Source: Plasmodium coatneyi (taxonomy: Eukaryota > Apicomplexa > Aconoidasida > Haemosporida > Plasmodiidae). Taken from it: a stretch of 64,000 nt of DNA. The notes beneath the pieces were generated by a model. That model saw nothing but the letters and a program-made list of their open reading frames with translations. It was not told where the DNA came from and did no database searches. Shown here in pieces: positions 12,180-23,764 of the stretch. The stretch is taken from NCBI RefSeq assembly GCF_001680005.1, contig NC_033556.1:62001-126000 (forward strand), written 5' to 3'. The position numbers and the translations under genes are program-made. Numbering within the stretch: the stretch's first letter is position 1; each line of letters starts with the position of its first letter.

Positions 12180-12686
12180 TTAACGCATTTGTTCCATTTC
12201 ATCTTCAGGGTATTCTCTATATGGGCCTTGATTTGGCAAGTTAACATAGGTAAATGAATCACTTCTTGGGAAGTTATTCACCTGAAATGTGAAAAGCAGT
12301 TAAATTGGAATGAGATTATGAGCCAACAATACAACAATCGTTTAAGTCGGGGTCAAATGGGCAGTTAAGCGTTAGCCCAAAGAACACTCTCTTCTCAGTG
12401 ATCAGATCAAGTTAACGAAAGGCTAATTATCCTTAAAAAGAATTTGACGTGTGCGCGTCATAACTTACCCTATTTTTGTATCGTCGTGTATAGTATAGCA
12501 TTACATAAAAAACAAGGATACCAGCAAAAACTCCTTGCAAGAATCGTGGGTCCGTGAAAAAATAGCCTTCCCTGTTTAGATGACATCCTCCAAGAGCAGA
12601 CTTGATCGCACTGATATCATCTGGAGTTGTAGTATAGGGGTTTGTGCTACCCGTGATTTTGAACAACCTCACTAACATATTTACTT
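12180..12686 (-). CDS. Small one-helix protein with acidic tail, two visible exons
   Basis: The visible exons are 12686-12469 and 12281-12180. The first ends in AGG before a GTAAGT donor. The second begins after TTTCAG and stays open to TAA in the same phase. The joined product reads ...MLVRLFKITG, then a polar stretch, then FLQGVFAGILVFYVMLYYTRR (one membrane helix with a basic stop-transfer end), then the second exon with VNLPNQGPYREYPEDEMEQM. An in-frame TAA lies about 10 bases upstream of the first exon's acceptor (ACTTCAG), so either the acceptor is real and another exon lies further upstream, or translation starts at the ATG at 12678. The upstream exon was not found. The product is about 106 residues as seen. 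The family is not recognised. The size and layout resemble the genes at 8544 and 17356, but I see no clear sequence match. Confidence 0.5.
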
Positions 12687-15159
12687 CTGAAGTTTATTTT
12701 ATCTGGTAATTTGTAACAACTTGGAAGTAGGAGAAATATTCCTAAAGTGGAAAAGTCACAAAATGAGGCGTTGTGTGGTGGAACTGTACAAATTTAATTG
12801 TGCAGATGCCGGGGAAAAGATGTGCATCAAAATGGGTAAAGATCCAAGGTGGGCAGAAAAAAGTGGAGGAGCATAAGGTGAAAGCACAAAAGGGGCAAAC
12901 ATCTTCTTTGCTTTTTGCTTTTTACTTTTTTGCCTATTTTTTGCTTTGACCTTATGCTCAAGGTAACACTCGCAAATAGGCAAAGCATACATATGAACGC
13001 AAAACGAAGTAAAAAGTTATTACCTATTTCTTTGGCACGCGAAAAACGTTATCGGTATTAAAATCTGTTAATTCGCGGGAACACTCTTCTTTCTGTCTTT
13101 ATTTATATGCGATAAACGTTTGCTGTAATTTATATATCTTTTTTATGAATACAATTTTTGATGTATTCTAAAGTTAATATATTTTTTACGCCGGGAAAAA
13201 AGGATAATTACCGTAAAATTCTTGACGAAAATTAATACATCCTAATTGACATAAAAGAAATGCACTTAAAATTTTTTACTCAGTAATTTCGAAACGAAAT
13301 GATAATGATTATGATGGATAATAAAATTTTTAGTTTACGCTAAAAATTTAAATATTGTATGTTCATGAATATTATATATAACAAAATCGGAAAGTGTTCC
13401 TTTTCACTTAACATTTTATGCTACAAATAGCAATTTTTTAAAATTCCTTAAGGATTTTATATATTATAATATGTTATTTATTGCTTCTTTACTAAGTTAA
13501 AGGGTATGCGGTGATATATGCACGCACTATAGCAAACGTAATAAATGCTGTGTAAATATATTTTACTAAAATGGCATAAAATAGTAGGCGCAAGTAATGT
13601 GCTCAATTATTAAAAAAAAATAAAATATATTGATAAATTATATTATTTTTATATTATTTTTTTTTTTAACATTCATGAATTATAAAATTTTTCCGTGGAC
13701 GTAAATTAATAGCAATACTGCATAGAAGGAAAAAAAAAAAAGCTGAACATCTTTTGAAAACAAAGGAAAAACGAAACAATAGAAATTACCTTATTTTATT
13801 TTTTACCAAGATTTATTTTATCATCACTATTATTTAAAGCATCATATTTCCTGCATTTATTTTTTTCCTTCTTACCATAAAAATGATCATTATTTTATAT
13901 TATCCTTTAAATTATTTTTTATAGTTTCAGGGGTATAATTCTTTTTTCGCTGAAGCTGACTTGAATTATTTGTAAAGCATTTTCATTCGCTCGTAAGGTA
14001 CACTGCATTTCTTTCAGAACACTGAAACAAAGCAGATCTCGTAAAAACACTTAAAGAACTGAGTAAATAATTGTTTGTTCATTTCTGTGTTTGTTATTTT
14101 TTAATAATCCTAAATTTTCAAATTTAGAAATTTTATATGAAGAAAATAATTCCTAATGAATACCAGGAAAAAATTCCACTATATATGTCTGTGTTTATAG
14201 TAGCATGCATACATGTGCATAAATAAACATGCTTAGTAAGGAAGCTCCTTTATATTATCCCATGGCCTATTTATAACGTTAGAAAAAAAATGAAAAAACA
14301 TTTATAATATATATTTTTCTTATTAAAGCTTAATACACACTTTACCTCTTTACTAATTTGACCGCAATTTTTTTTGGAGCACCCACCAAAAAAGCATCAT
14401 AATATAATATTCGTTCCTTGCCTCCTCTTTATGCTTTCCTTAATCATAGATTTTAATCGTGAGGCGCGGAATAATATACTACTATAAATAATTGAGCACG
14501 CAGAAAATACCTTATAAATCACCTATTAAGTTAATATATGAAAACTGTGATTGCACAAAAAGAGCTGGAATTATTAATAATAAATAACTGTATGTTTTTT
14601 TATATGCTAGATATCTATACCTATAGAGGGGGTTGGTATGTAATATATATATTATATGGGCATAATACCTTTTTAGCAAATTGTTCCTTCACCCCCTATT
14701 TTAGCATTCTTCACATCATTCTTTTGTTTATTCTTCTTTGGGCCATGTCGGGGATAAGTAAGTAGATTAGCTCCGCTTTTTTTAAAATTTAAAAATTATA
14801 ACAAAAATACATTTATTTACGCGCTGGTAGTGCAGAATTATTTATATATCTAAATATTTATATTTCTATAATTTTCCTATGTTTTAGTAAAGTCAATCGG
14901 AACGGATTTTTTCGTGCAAGAAAAAGGGGTGACAGCAAAATATGCATAATATTTATATATAGCTTAAAGAAAAAGTAAATAGCATGAAAAATTGATCACT
15001 TACATCCCCCCGCATAAAGCTTCAGTATTTTTTTCTGTTACAAATGAATTCACATATAATTATTATTGTACTATGCAAAAACGTGCCTTAAAAGGATTTA
15101 TAACTTACCTCCCAATGAGGACTTTACTTTTTCCTCCTTTTTGTTTATTTTGCCTATTT
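12687..15159. other. Gene-free AT-rich block
   Basis: Very AT-rich with runs of A and T. The 5' exon of the 12.4-kb gene probably lies in the first few hundred bases but cannot be placed. A frame at 14538-14765 ends in a hydrophobic stretch before a GTAAGT donor (14758). It might be a signal-type first exon, but no matching second exon is convincing. Confidence 0.35.
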
Positions 15160-15572
15160 GGCTCAGGTGCCTAATTTTTTGGTCTTTATTATTCGGTTTG
15201 TTGGGTTTATATGGCCTATTTCATCCATTTGGTTAACTCAATTATCTTTGGACTATCAGTGGACCCTCACTGAACCTTCATTTCCCGCATTCATACAACT
15301 CCAAATTTCCTTTAAGTCCCTTTTCCATAGAGCCAAATGGGTGTATGCGCTATCATTTGTCTATGGTAATAACAGCAACGAAACAGAACACCTTGTAGAG
15401 TGTTACCTCCCTGCTCAGTCTTGCTCCCCCCTAATAATAACATCATCAACTGAAATGATGCACATTTGGTTGTGAAGCTGCTCAAGAATACTACACCACT
15501 TACACAACGCTCTATTCTGAAACACATTTGGTTATATGTAATAAGGAGGTCCTTACAATTTTCTGTACGCAC
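15160..15572 (-). pseudogene. Decayed minus-strand coding remnant
   Basis: This patch is clearly less AT-rich than its flanks. On the minus strand one frame contains LALWKRDLKEIWSCMNAGNE, then after stops VNQMDEIGHINPTNRIIKTK. Another minus frame is open for 86 codons at 15572-15312. The Trp/Lys/Glu-rich segment is reminiscent of Plasmodium tryptophan-rich or PHIST proteins, but it is too short to assign. On the plus strand a 105-codon frame is open across 15158-15475, but its product is hydrophobic and looks like an antisense shadow. The strand choice is an inference. Confidence 0.28.
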
Positions 15573-17355
15573 TGTTACAAAAAGTTAAAATTTTATGCGT
15601 ATACTCATCGTGCAAATAAATCCTTTATTTGTACATTTTCAAATTGGCTATTCTTTAAAAAGGATTCTTTCTGATGTGTACAAATTAAACACCAGTACAT
15701 TATATTCTGTAACAATTCTTTACGAATCAGCGTAACAGCTGAATCTCACCGAATGAACTACATAAAAATGTGCACATCGCTATAGTTTCTTTCCCCCCTA
15801 CCTTTGTGGCTAACGTTTTACCAAATTAGCATTACTGAACGGGGTACGCAATAACATCGTTTTATTTATGTACATAAAAATATATATTATATACGAATGA
15901 ACACATGTGTTCCATTTCCCCTCCGCGTATCCTCCTTAAACTGCATCACAAATGCTTTGAAACTTCTAGTTGCCGCACTTTAATGTGTCCTCCCTTTGAG
16001 AACATAGTTAGCTCACTGAAACAATAGCACGTGCTTCTCTTATGTCCCTCACACACGGTAGACTTTATACCTTCCGTCTAAACATAAACCACATATATGA
16101 CGTAAAACTTCCTATTATATCAAACTTAGCGTTTTCTTCTGAGAATAAGTAAAAGTTATGCACAAGGATAACTACTCACCGTTGTCAATGGTAGGCATCT
16201 CCTCCTAAGCACCCATACGAATTCATGGCTACAATTATATGACAAACTAAACAATTTTTTCCTTTTTTTTTTTTTTTTTTTTTTTTTTGTTATGAATTCA
16301 TCACCAATTTGCATAAGTTCACATACGTGTGCGACATTATTAACATATAGTACAAATTACCGACCGCACCATGAGTCGTCCATTATTCTGTGCAGCGAAG
16401 GAGTAAACTCCCGGACACACCAAATAATATCGTGCTACATATACACTAACCTATACAGGGGAAAAAAAGAATTCCCTCCATTAACCGTTCAAAATAAATT
16501 AAACACATGTTGCCTTAGTACTAGCCTGGCAAAGAAAAGCGCATAAAAGCACACCATCCGTACAAATCTTTGCACATTCCTAAAAATCCCTTCCTATGAA
16601 CAATAAAAAAAAAAAATCCAGTAAAATGGAGTTAAAACATTCCTTCCTCTAATTTCACTTACAGAAAGAACGGCATATGGGTCCTTTCATTTTCCCAGCT
16701 TCTTTGCTTTTTCTTTTGCTCCTCTTGTATTTTTCTATTTCTTTTATATAAAAATTTGAGTTTTCACAAAAAGAAAAATGTACTTCATTACAAATAGACA
16801 TCTTACAAAAACGCATGAAACAATTATACGTAACACATTATTGACACAAGTTTAACATAAAAATGTGGGGCACAATAGTCAAAATTAAGACACAATAAGA
16901 AGAAAAATAAACAAACAATTCTGCGCTTATTTTACAGTGTCACAAAAAAAAAAAAAAAGACAAATTAAAGGATATCATATGCACTGATCCAGAACAATAT
17001 GAACATCCTTCTATATATAACGGGTTCCAGAGGAAGACTATGGCGAAAAGTATACAAATATTGGTTAACAAAAAACTTTGAACATAAAAAGTAGCAACGA
17101 AATGCGCAGAACCTAATATTACATAATAAGGAAAGCATCATATTATTCGGATTCATATGAACCAAATGAATAAGAAGAAAAAAAAGTAAGAACGGAAAGA
17201 ATACATTCAGAGCATATAGCGCATAATTTAAAAATAAAAACAATAGTAATATAACTTTAAGCTGTTAAAAGCTGGTGCCCCCTTTTACACGCTGAATTCC
17301 TTGGGGGTCACCTTTCTCCGTATATTTCATCGAACTCATCTTCCCGCTTACTAAA
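15573..17355. other. Gene-free AT-rich sequence
   Basis: No gene is supported. There is a T-run of more than 20 at about 16266 and an A-run near 16945. A 92-codon minus-strand frame at 16965-17243 is mostly hydrophobic and low in complexity, and I do not accept it as a gene. Confidence 0.45.
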
Positions 17356-17843
17356 TCATTTTAGGGACGTTACCACATAGCCACAATGTTTAATTTTGTA
17401 CAGGCATTTCTGAAATGGAGGAATAAGAAAAGGAAGGCATATAAGTATCGTGCGCAGAATGATAATAATAGTACTAATATATCCACACATGGACAAACAA
17501 ATGAAAGAGGCACTTTTAAATTGAACAAGCCACTTAAATGAACGCACAACAATGCAAAGACATGCACATAGTAGTTCTATTCAAATATGATTGTATTACC
17601 TTCCTTTCCATATAGTAACCCAGTACGAAAAAAATACCAAAAATTAGAATTCCATAATTAATCATTTGTTTGTAATCTACGGGACATATATTGCGGGATT
17701 CTTCAACACACAGACTTAGACCATTCCTCACTGCACTTAATAAACGCGTCCTTACAAGGGTTGATTGTTGTTCTTGCATATTGAATAAGTAATACTTTGA
17801 CCTTCTAAATGAATGCTCTGAATTCTTGGATTTCTTTTCATAA
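17356..17843 (-). CDS. Small one-helix protein, two visible exons
   Basis: The visible exons are about 17843-17600 and 17409-17356. The first can begin after the acceptor GATGCAG and reads YEKKSKNSEHSFRRSKYYLF, then MQEQQSTLVRTRLLSAVRNG, then a cysteine-containing loop (LCVEESRNICPV), then YGILIFGIFFVLGYYMERK, which is one membrane helix with a basic end. A GTAATA donor follows. The second exon starts after TTTCAG and encodes KCLYKIKHCGYVVTSLK and a stop, in phase. The first coding exon was not found, so the 5' end is open. If translation starts at the internal ATG (17779), the product is about 77 residues. No family is recognised. It sits in the same subtelomere as two other small one-helix genes. 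Confidence 0.45.
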
Positions 17844-20780
17844 CTGCATCATCTCTGCAATCCTGAATCTAGTGAAACATAATATATCAGTTAATGAGAA
17901 CACAGTTGCTTGAAGTCGCACGGACAGGGTACAGCATATCCATCGAATGAAAAGTCTAAAAGAGGACATACAAACAGATGCACGTGTTCTCAGACGGACA
18001 TGTGCAACAGATGCGCACACGATATTTGCAGCAAATCACTCAGGTCCAACAGGACATAGAAGCCACATATAAACACAGGAAACACGAATAAAAAAACAAA
18101 AATTAAATAAAAGCATCTCAGTATTACTTCTGTGCCTGAATAAACCATAGTGTACACTCTTCCGCTTATATACAGCTTTATATACTGTAATGAATGCTGA
18201 GGGAATGTCAGTAGTTCCCTTTTCTGAAACGCTAAATCGTTAATACTTCAGTAAGTATTCGAATTTACTTTTCCACTAATCTGACATTTTATTAGAAACT
18301 TAACTGCATAATTTCCGGAAGAAACAAATAAGAAGGAATTAACAGAATTCTGCAGTTTCTTCAGGTTGTGTTATTTTTTACTATTTTATTATTTAATTTT
18401 TTTTTCGCATATATTACTGAAATTCTTACGCTGTTCTTTTCCTTACTATTTACTTCTTTTTACTCATGCGTCATTTCATGAATGATTTTTTTTTTTAATT
18501 ATTTTTGTGTGGCATGAAAAGCCATAAAAAATTTTTTGCTAGAATTTACGTGTTTCTAAAAACTAACGTTTCATTTGTTTTCCCTAGAATTGGAGAATTA
18601 TGTTAAATAATGTGTCAAAAAAAAAAAAAAGAAAATAATGGATCGGAGCAGTAATTTTTCCATATTTTCTATATTTAAGAACCGCACAACAATGAAATTA
18701 GAATTATTTCTGTGAATACAGGGAATTTAGGGTAATTCATAAACGTATCCTTAGAATATAATAAAAATAACCCAACATACGCCGTAAATTTTTTATTTGC
18801 ACTAAAAAAAAAAAAAAAAAAAAGAACGTAAGAATGCATTTAATCTGTAATAGGAAAAAAGCTGAGCTGGTTATAATGGAATTGCGCATCTTACATAGAC
18901 AAAATGATTTCTTGCCTTCTCCGTGCTAATCGTGTTAAAAAAAAAGGCACAAAAATAAATTCGTACTCCAAGCTTGAAATTTCGTACTTTTCATATATTC
19001 ACATTATATTTCATTTTGCTACATATACAATTGCTCGTATGAACACGGGTTGCCTTCATATCCCCCTCCCCCCGATAATTTACCAGGGGTACATTATTTA
19101 ATTTGGGGAATTCTTCGTTATACTACATATGTGCATATTATACTCGTGCGCATTATCTTTTGTTACGGTGCTTTTTTCCTCCCGTTTTTAAAACTAATAT
19201 AAGTTCATTAATGCAGTAACGGAAAAGGGGTAAAGACCCGGAACCCTAAATCTAATAACTCCTTTTCATTTAGCATGACATCCCGAGTTAGGACGATCCC
19301 AATATAGGTCATTCTGAGGAGGTGGAAAATTTCCACATTTTTTTAATGGTAAAAAGGAGGGTGAAATAATTCAACCGTTTATTATTATTTTTTTTTTCAT
19401 AGCGTTTGTGCTTTTCTTTTTTTTCTCATTTTAAGTCAAAAAATTTGCTCATTTTTTCTGTTTGAAAAGAATGCCGTTCGGTTTGCATAGAACTATAAGT
19501 GCGTGATCCTTCTTTTTTCTTCTAAACCCTTATAAATATCTTTTGCGTTACTACAAATGCACAATTTTTATTTCTTTGAACCCTTCTACGATTTGATAGA
19601 CATTCCGGTTGAGTTAAAAACGATAGGTATACGAATAAATCAAACTAGTGAGAGCGCCAATTTCTTTTCATCCCATGTTGTTGAACAGCAGAGGCGCACA
19701 ACACATTATAAGGCTGTTTTTTCTTTTTTTATTATGCCTCTATTTTTTTGGTGGAGGCGCAGGCGGTGTTTAGGAAAGCGAGGTAGAATAATCATATAAC
19801 AACTACTTTTCATGACACTTTTCCTATTCTCCCTGCGACCAATTGTTGTAAATAGGGTTAAAAAGGAAGCAGGAAAATTTTTATGGCGTCTTAATACTTT
19901 GCTTGATAGTGACAATACCAGGTACATATACTAATGCACGAATTCTTACACAAGCATATGGCACCCTCTTACGGAAACCCTATGAGAAGTTATTTTTTTT
20001 TGTTATTCACCATTGGACAATATGTATTCATTTGTATGCGCGACGTATATTTGGTATGTCGTTGTATTCGATCATAATTAAATGGAAGGAGGAATAAGAA
20101 AATATTCGAATGTGCCTGATGTTGCTGCTACTCTGTTAAAGCGGAAATAAAGCGCTGGTTAATTTTAGATAAGGACATTTGCTGAAATATTCATACAGGC
20201 AGACTAAATAACAATTGTATCATTATAATGATGAATTTTCTTTAATGAGTTGTGCTAAAAAATTTAACCTTTTTTTTTTTTTTTTGTGAATGTAATTTTC
20301 CCTCTTTTTTGAGGAACAGGCCTTTTTGCGGAATCCGCAATATGTACTATTTTTTGCGCACATTGATGTGCCCGCGAGTCAGATGTGTGCGCAATTTCGG
20401 ATGTGCTAAATTATGGAAGTAATAACATACTTTATTAAAAAAAGACCGAATTGATTTAACAGCATTATTATAAGGAGAAATGTAAAAAATTGGCTTATAT
20501 ATATTTCCTATATTTGAAAGGATTATGACATACTCATCTGCTTGCAGGAGTTAATGATACTCACCGTCCCGCGGCACATTACGTATATGTGTACACATGC
20601 AATAATTATTCGCCACGCCGTGTATCATCCACTTATTTTGCATTTAGGTACATCCGCTTTACGTTATTCATAATATACTTTCAGATATTTTTATAAAAAA
20701 AAATAGATGGATGTTCTGTGTGTTGTGGTCAATCTGAATAATTCGCTATATCTCTTATATATATATAAATTTCTTTTTTT
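17844..20780. other. Gene-free AT-rich sequence at the subtelomere/core border
   Basis: Short open frames occur (18904-19101 plus, 19557-19799 plus), but none has splice sites or motifs that support a gene. The first 250 bases may contain the missing 5' exon of the gene at 17356. A single CCCTAAA heptamer at about 19244 is not enough to call telomeric sequence. Confidence 0.45.
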
Positions 20781-21240
20781 TTTTTTTGAACTACTAAGGT
20801 CTAGCTTCTTTTTTCATCATGTAGCTATATGGAACAGCTATTTTTTTTTTTTTTTTTTTTTTTCCATACTCTATAGCTAGTTCAGAATTAATGAGGATTG
20901 CCTGAATTGTAATCTTGTCTTTTCGCTTCATAACTATAGCTGGAAGTTACATGTTTTTTTTTTCAACATATTTTAACTAACTCAAAGACCTTTATTAATG
21001 TTTTGCATTTTTTTTTTTTCTCTTTTCCTGGATAGCCATATGCATATAGCTTTTTTCTTTCTTTTTTTGTCCAAATGTTTTAGCTAGCTGAAAGATCTCT
21101 ATGAATATTTTACATTTTTCCGCCTCTTTTCCCTGAATAGACATGTGCATATAGCTTTTTTTTTTTTTTTTTTTTTAAATGTAACTTCTTTCAGTTGTAA
21201 AAAAGTCTTTTTTTTTTGTTGTAGCTAGATGAATGAAAAA
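20781..21240 (+). repeat. Degenerate tandem repeat upstream of the chitinase gene
   Basis: Two clear copies of a unit of roughly 100 bases lie at about 20965-21055 and 21065-21160. Both run through TTAACTAACT or TTAGCTAGCT, a stretch with GACCT/GATCT, a T-rich segment, CTCTTTTCC, and CATATAGC followed by a long T-run. Weaker traces (TAGCTAG..., T-runs) extend back to about 20795. The repeat is T-rich on the plus strand and ends 360 bases before the chitinase ATG, so it lies in the promoter or 5' leader. Confidence 0.55.
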
Positions 21241-21269
21241 ATATTTAGCAATTGTTGTTTTCATATTTC

Positions 21270-21350
21270 TCATTTAATTTAATTCAAATTTAAATTAAAT
21301 TAAATTTAATTTAATTGTCATTTACTTATTATTTATTTATTTATTTTCTT
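21270..21350. repeat. AT-only inverted and direct repeats
   Basis: The segment is built from AATTTAATTTAAATT-type words that are self-complementary, followed by TTATT repeats. It could form hairpins. It lies in the presumed 5' leader or promoter of the chitinase. Confidence 0.5.
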
Positions 21351-21598
21351 ATTTTGTGTTAATTCTTTTTATTTTATGTTTCTTGTTTCTTATTCTGAAT
21401 TCGTTATTTTGTTTTTTTGTCCATACATGTGTTTCCGTTTTTTAGCACTTTTTTTTTCACATTTTTGTCTTTTCCATATTTTCAACTTTATTATTTTTTC
21501 TATTTTTCGTATCTTCATTTTTTTAGTTTTTTCGTTAAGGGTCTACCCTTTTCAGTTTTCCCATTAACATTTTCTATATTTTTTTATTCTTCCAAAAA

Positions 21599-23764
21599 AT
21601 GAATACCTTCAAGTCGCTCTTTTTAATTTTCGCTTCTGTGCTGTATTGCACACATTCCGTAAGCCTTAAGGGCAGCAATAGCAGAGGAGATAATCATGAA
21701 CTAAATATGATCATGAATGGGGTAAGTAAGCTGCAACTAACGAAAGCGCACAACCAGTCATTCCATTCTGGCTTATACACGGACCAGTCAAAAAAAGTTA
21801 TTTGCGAATGTACATGCACAGGAAGTAATAACACTGAGGGGGGAAGTGGATCAGGAAGCGGCAGTGGTTCTGGAAGTGGAAGTGGATCAGGAAGTGGAAG
21901 TGGATCAGGAAGTGGAAGTGGATCAGGAAGTGGTAGTGGATCAGGAAGTGGTAGTGGATCAGGAAGTGGTAGTGGATCAGGAAGTGGTAGTGGATCAGGA
22001 AGTGGTAGTGGATCAGGAAGTGGTAGTGGATCAGGAAGTGGAAGTGGATCAGGAAGTGGCAGTGGATCAGGAAGCGGCAGTGGTTCTGGAAGTGGAAGTG
22101 GATCAGGAAGTGGTAGTGGATCAGGAAGTGGAAGTGGATCAGGAAGTGGCAGTGGATCAGGAAGCGGCAGTGGTTCTGGAAGTGGAAGTGGATCAGGAAG
22201 TGGAAGCGGTGTAGGAAGTGGAAGTGGATCAGGAAGTGGCAGCGGAGTAGCCGGTGGTAGCCATGATAGAAGACCCCCAAGAGAAATTTTAGAGGAATAT
22301 AAAAGAAGAAAGCAAGGAATAATTGCAGGATATTATGGTTCATGGAATAGTCAAGGAGATAGAGCCAAAAACATGACCGATTCCAGCGCAATGGTATCAA
22401 TACTGTACATTGCTTTTGCTCGTATAAATATGTTTTATGATGTATCTAGACCATTTAACGGAAAGCAGAAATTTTTAGTAAGGAAACATGGACTAGAATA
22501 TGAAACTTACGGAGTGATGCTAAACGAAATCAGGCGTATAAGGAAAGCTCGCCCAGACATCATCTTAATTCTATCATTAGGAGGAGAGACGTACATGATA
22601 GACATTACAAAGGATATTGACTATATGGACCAAATAGTTAAGCTTGTGAAAGATTTTGACTTAGATGGTGTAGATATTGACTGGGAACCACATGGCAGCT
22701 TCAATAACCTAAACGAACTGGACTTTTCAGAATATTATGTTAAATTAATCAACTTAGTAAGAAGTAGCATCCCAGAAGAGAAATTAATCTCCATATCCGG
22801 ATCATCCAACGCAGCCTTATCATGTGTATCAGTGAATGAAACATTTTGCAAAGATGATGACTCTCCATATAACACGAACTACTTGTCTGAGCAAATGGGT
22901 AAAAACGATGAGTTATACAAAGCATCGACTATGTTATCCACAGGAACTTTTGTCAACATTTTTAACAGAGCGAAGGAAAAAATTGACCTTGTATTTATTC
23001 AGACGTACAACTTAGATACGTCTAACCCAAGTATAATGGTAGACATGTATCTATCCCATCTCTATTACGGATTGAAATATAACATCACAGTTTTGCTAGG
23101 ATTTTCATTAGAACACAACCGAGGTGGGTTCAGCCCAGATGACAGAGCATTAGTCGAATTAGTATCAAAAACAATTCATGACGAAAATCATAAGCACAAT
23201 CGGGCAGACGGAGTAGGAATATGGCACTTGTTTATGAAAGAACAGATGCCAAGCGGATCATATGATATAGATGCGTTTCTCACGAATGTATGGAAACATT
23301 TAAACCCCCAGGTAGAAGTACCCAAAGATGTAGTTACAACTCAAAACCCTGATGACTGTAACAGTATAGATGAATATATTTATGGACTTGTTGTGGCTAA
23401 ATCAGGTGTGTATTACAAACACAATGGAGCAATATGGAAAACTAGGTCATACGCAACCCGTGCTCCTGGTGTTGACAGATATGAATGGGACTTGGTCAAA
23501 TTATGTTATGAAAAAACGTGCAACGGGAAGGCATCCCATTACTTTAACACTGATTATCAAAGTGGATCTATAGTTATATGGAAAGGAGAAGCTTTCACTA
23601 TTAAATGGTGGCAAGCTGGACCTCCTGAAGGAGCGGCGTTGGAAGCATATGAAAAATTGGAAGCATCCGCATGTCCAGGACTCTCGGAATGGAACAAGGA
23701 GCACCCACATAAGCCACTTGAGGAAGATATCCCCTATGAGCAGGAGCAAGACGCGCCTCTGTAA
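21599..23764 (+). CDS. CHT1: Chitinase, GH18 family, long form with Gly-Ser repeat and chitin-binding domain
   Basis: This enzyme cuts chitin of the mosquito peritrophic matrix. It is a secreted ookinete protein in Plasmodium (known for the family). The single-exon product is 721 residues. Residues 1-21 are a signal peptide (FKSLFLIFASVLYC core). Residues about 22-80 are a short propeptide-like part with Cys residues. Residues 82-216 are almost pure Gly-Ser. The GH18 domain runs from about 235 to 575. It holds the strand IILILSLGGE and the catalytic motif DLDGVDIDWEP, with D356, D359, D361 and the proton donor E363 all present. The C-terminal part (about 605-690) has four Cys and a CBM5/12-like core (SGSIVIWKGEAFTIKWW). 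A propeptide plus chitin-binding domain is the P. vivax/P. gallinaceum long type, unlike the short P. falciparum enzyme. The gene is intact. The odd feature is the long repeat between propeptide and catalytic domain. Confidence 0.93.
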   Translation: MNTFKSLFLIFASVLYCTHSVSLKGSNSRGDNHELNMIMNGVSKLQLTKAHNQSFHSGLYTDQSKKVICECTCTGSNNTEGGSGSGSGSGSGSGSGSGSGSGSGSGSGSGSGSGSGSGSGSGSGSGSGSGSGSGSGSGSGSGSGSGSGSGSGSGSGSGSGSGSGSGSGSGSGSGSGSGSGSGSGSGSGSGSGSGSGSGSGSGSGVGSGSGSGSGSGVAGGSHDRRPPREILEEYKRRKQGIIAGYYGSWNSQGDRAKNMTDSSAMVSILYIAFARINMFYDVSRPFNGKQKFLVRKHGLEYETYGVMLNEIRRIRKARPDIILILSLGGETYMIDITKDIDYMDQIVKLVKDFDLDGVDIDWEPHGSFNNLNELDFSEYYVKLINLVRSSIPEEKLISISGSSNAALSCVSVNETFCKDDDSPYNTNYLSEQMGKNDELYKASTMLSTGTFVNIFNRAKEKIDLVFIQTYNLDTSNPSIMVDMYLSHLYYGLKYNITVLLGFSLEHNRGGFSPDDRALVELVSKTIHDENHKHNRADGVGIWHLFMKEQMPSGSYDIDAFLTNVWKHLNPQVEVPKDVVTTQNPDDCNSIDEYIYGLVVAKSGVYYKHNGAIWKTRSYATRAPGVDRYEWDLVKLCYEKTCNGKASHYFNTDYQSGSIVIWKGEAFTIKWWQAGPPEGAALEAYEKLEASACPGLSEWNKEHPHKPLEEDIPYEQEQDAPL
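21842..22246 (+). repeat. Gly-Ser coding repeat in the chitinase gene (18-bp unit)
   Basis: About 135 residues of alternating Gly and Ser are encoded mostly by the 18-base unit GGA AGT GGN AGT GGA TCA. A second variant using AGC GGC AGT GGT TCT recurs near 21857, 22072 and 22162, which shows higher-order duplication of blocks of about 90 to 215 bases. Other frames on both strands also stay open across it because the unit length is a multiple of three. Slippage and unequal crossover would change its length without breaking the frame. Confidence 0.9.

Noticed and set aside
14538..14765. Possible signal-type first exon before GTAAGT
   Set aside because: The hydrophobic end and strong donor are suggestive, but joining it to the frame at 15167 gives a product with no family sense.
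16965..17243. 92-codon minus-strand frame
   Set aside because: Mostly hydrophobic, low-complexity text in AT-rich DNA, with no start context or homologue recognised.
19240..19252. Single CCCTAAA, telomere-like heptamer
   Set aside because: Only one copy is present, which is expected by chance.
19557..19799. 80-codon plus-strand frame with WWRRRR end
   Set aside because: No splice sites or motifs, and the end is driven by a T-rich stretch.
21798..22400. 200-codon minus-strand frame across the chitinase repeat
   Set aside because: It is open only because the repeat unit has no stops in that frame. The plus strand has the full chitinase.
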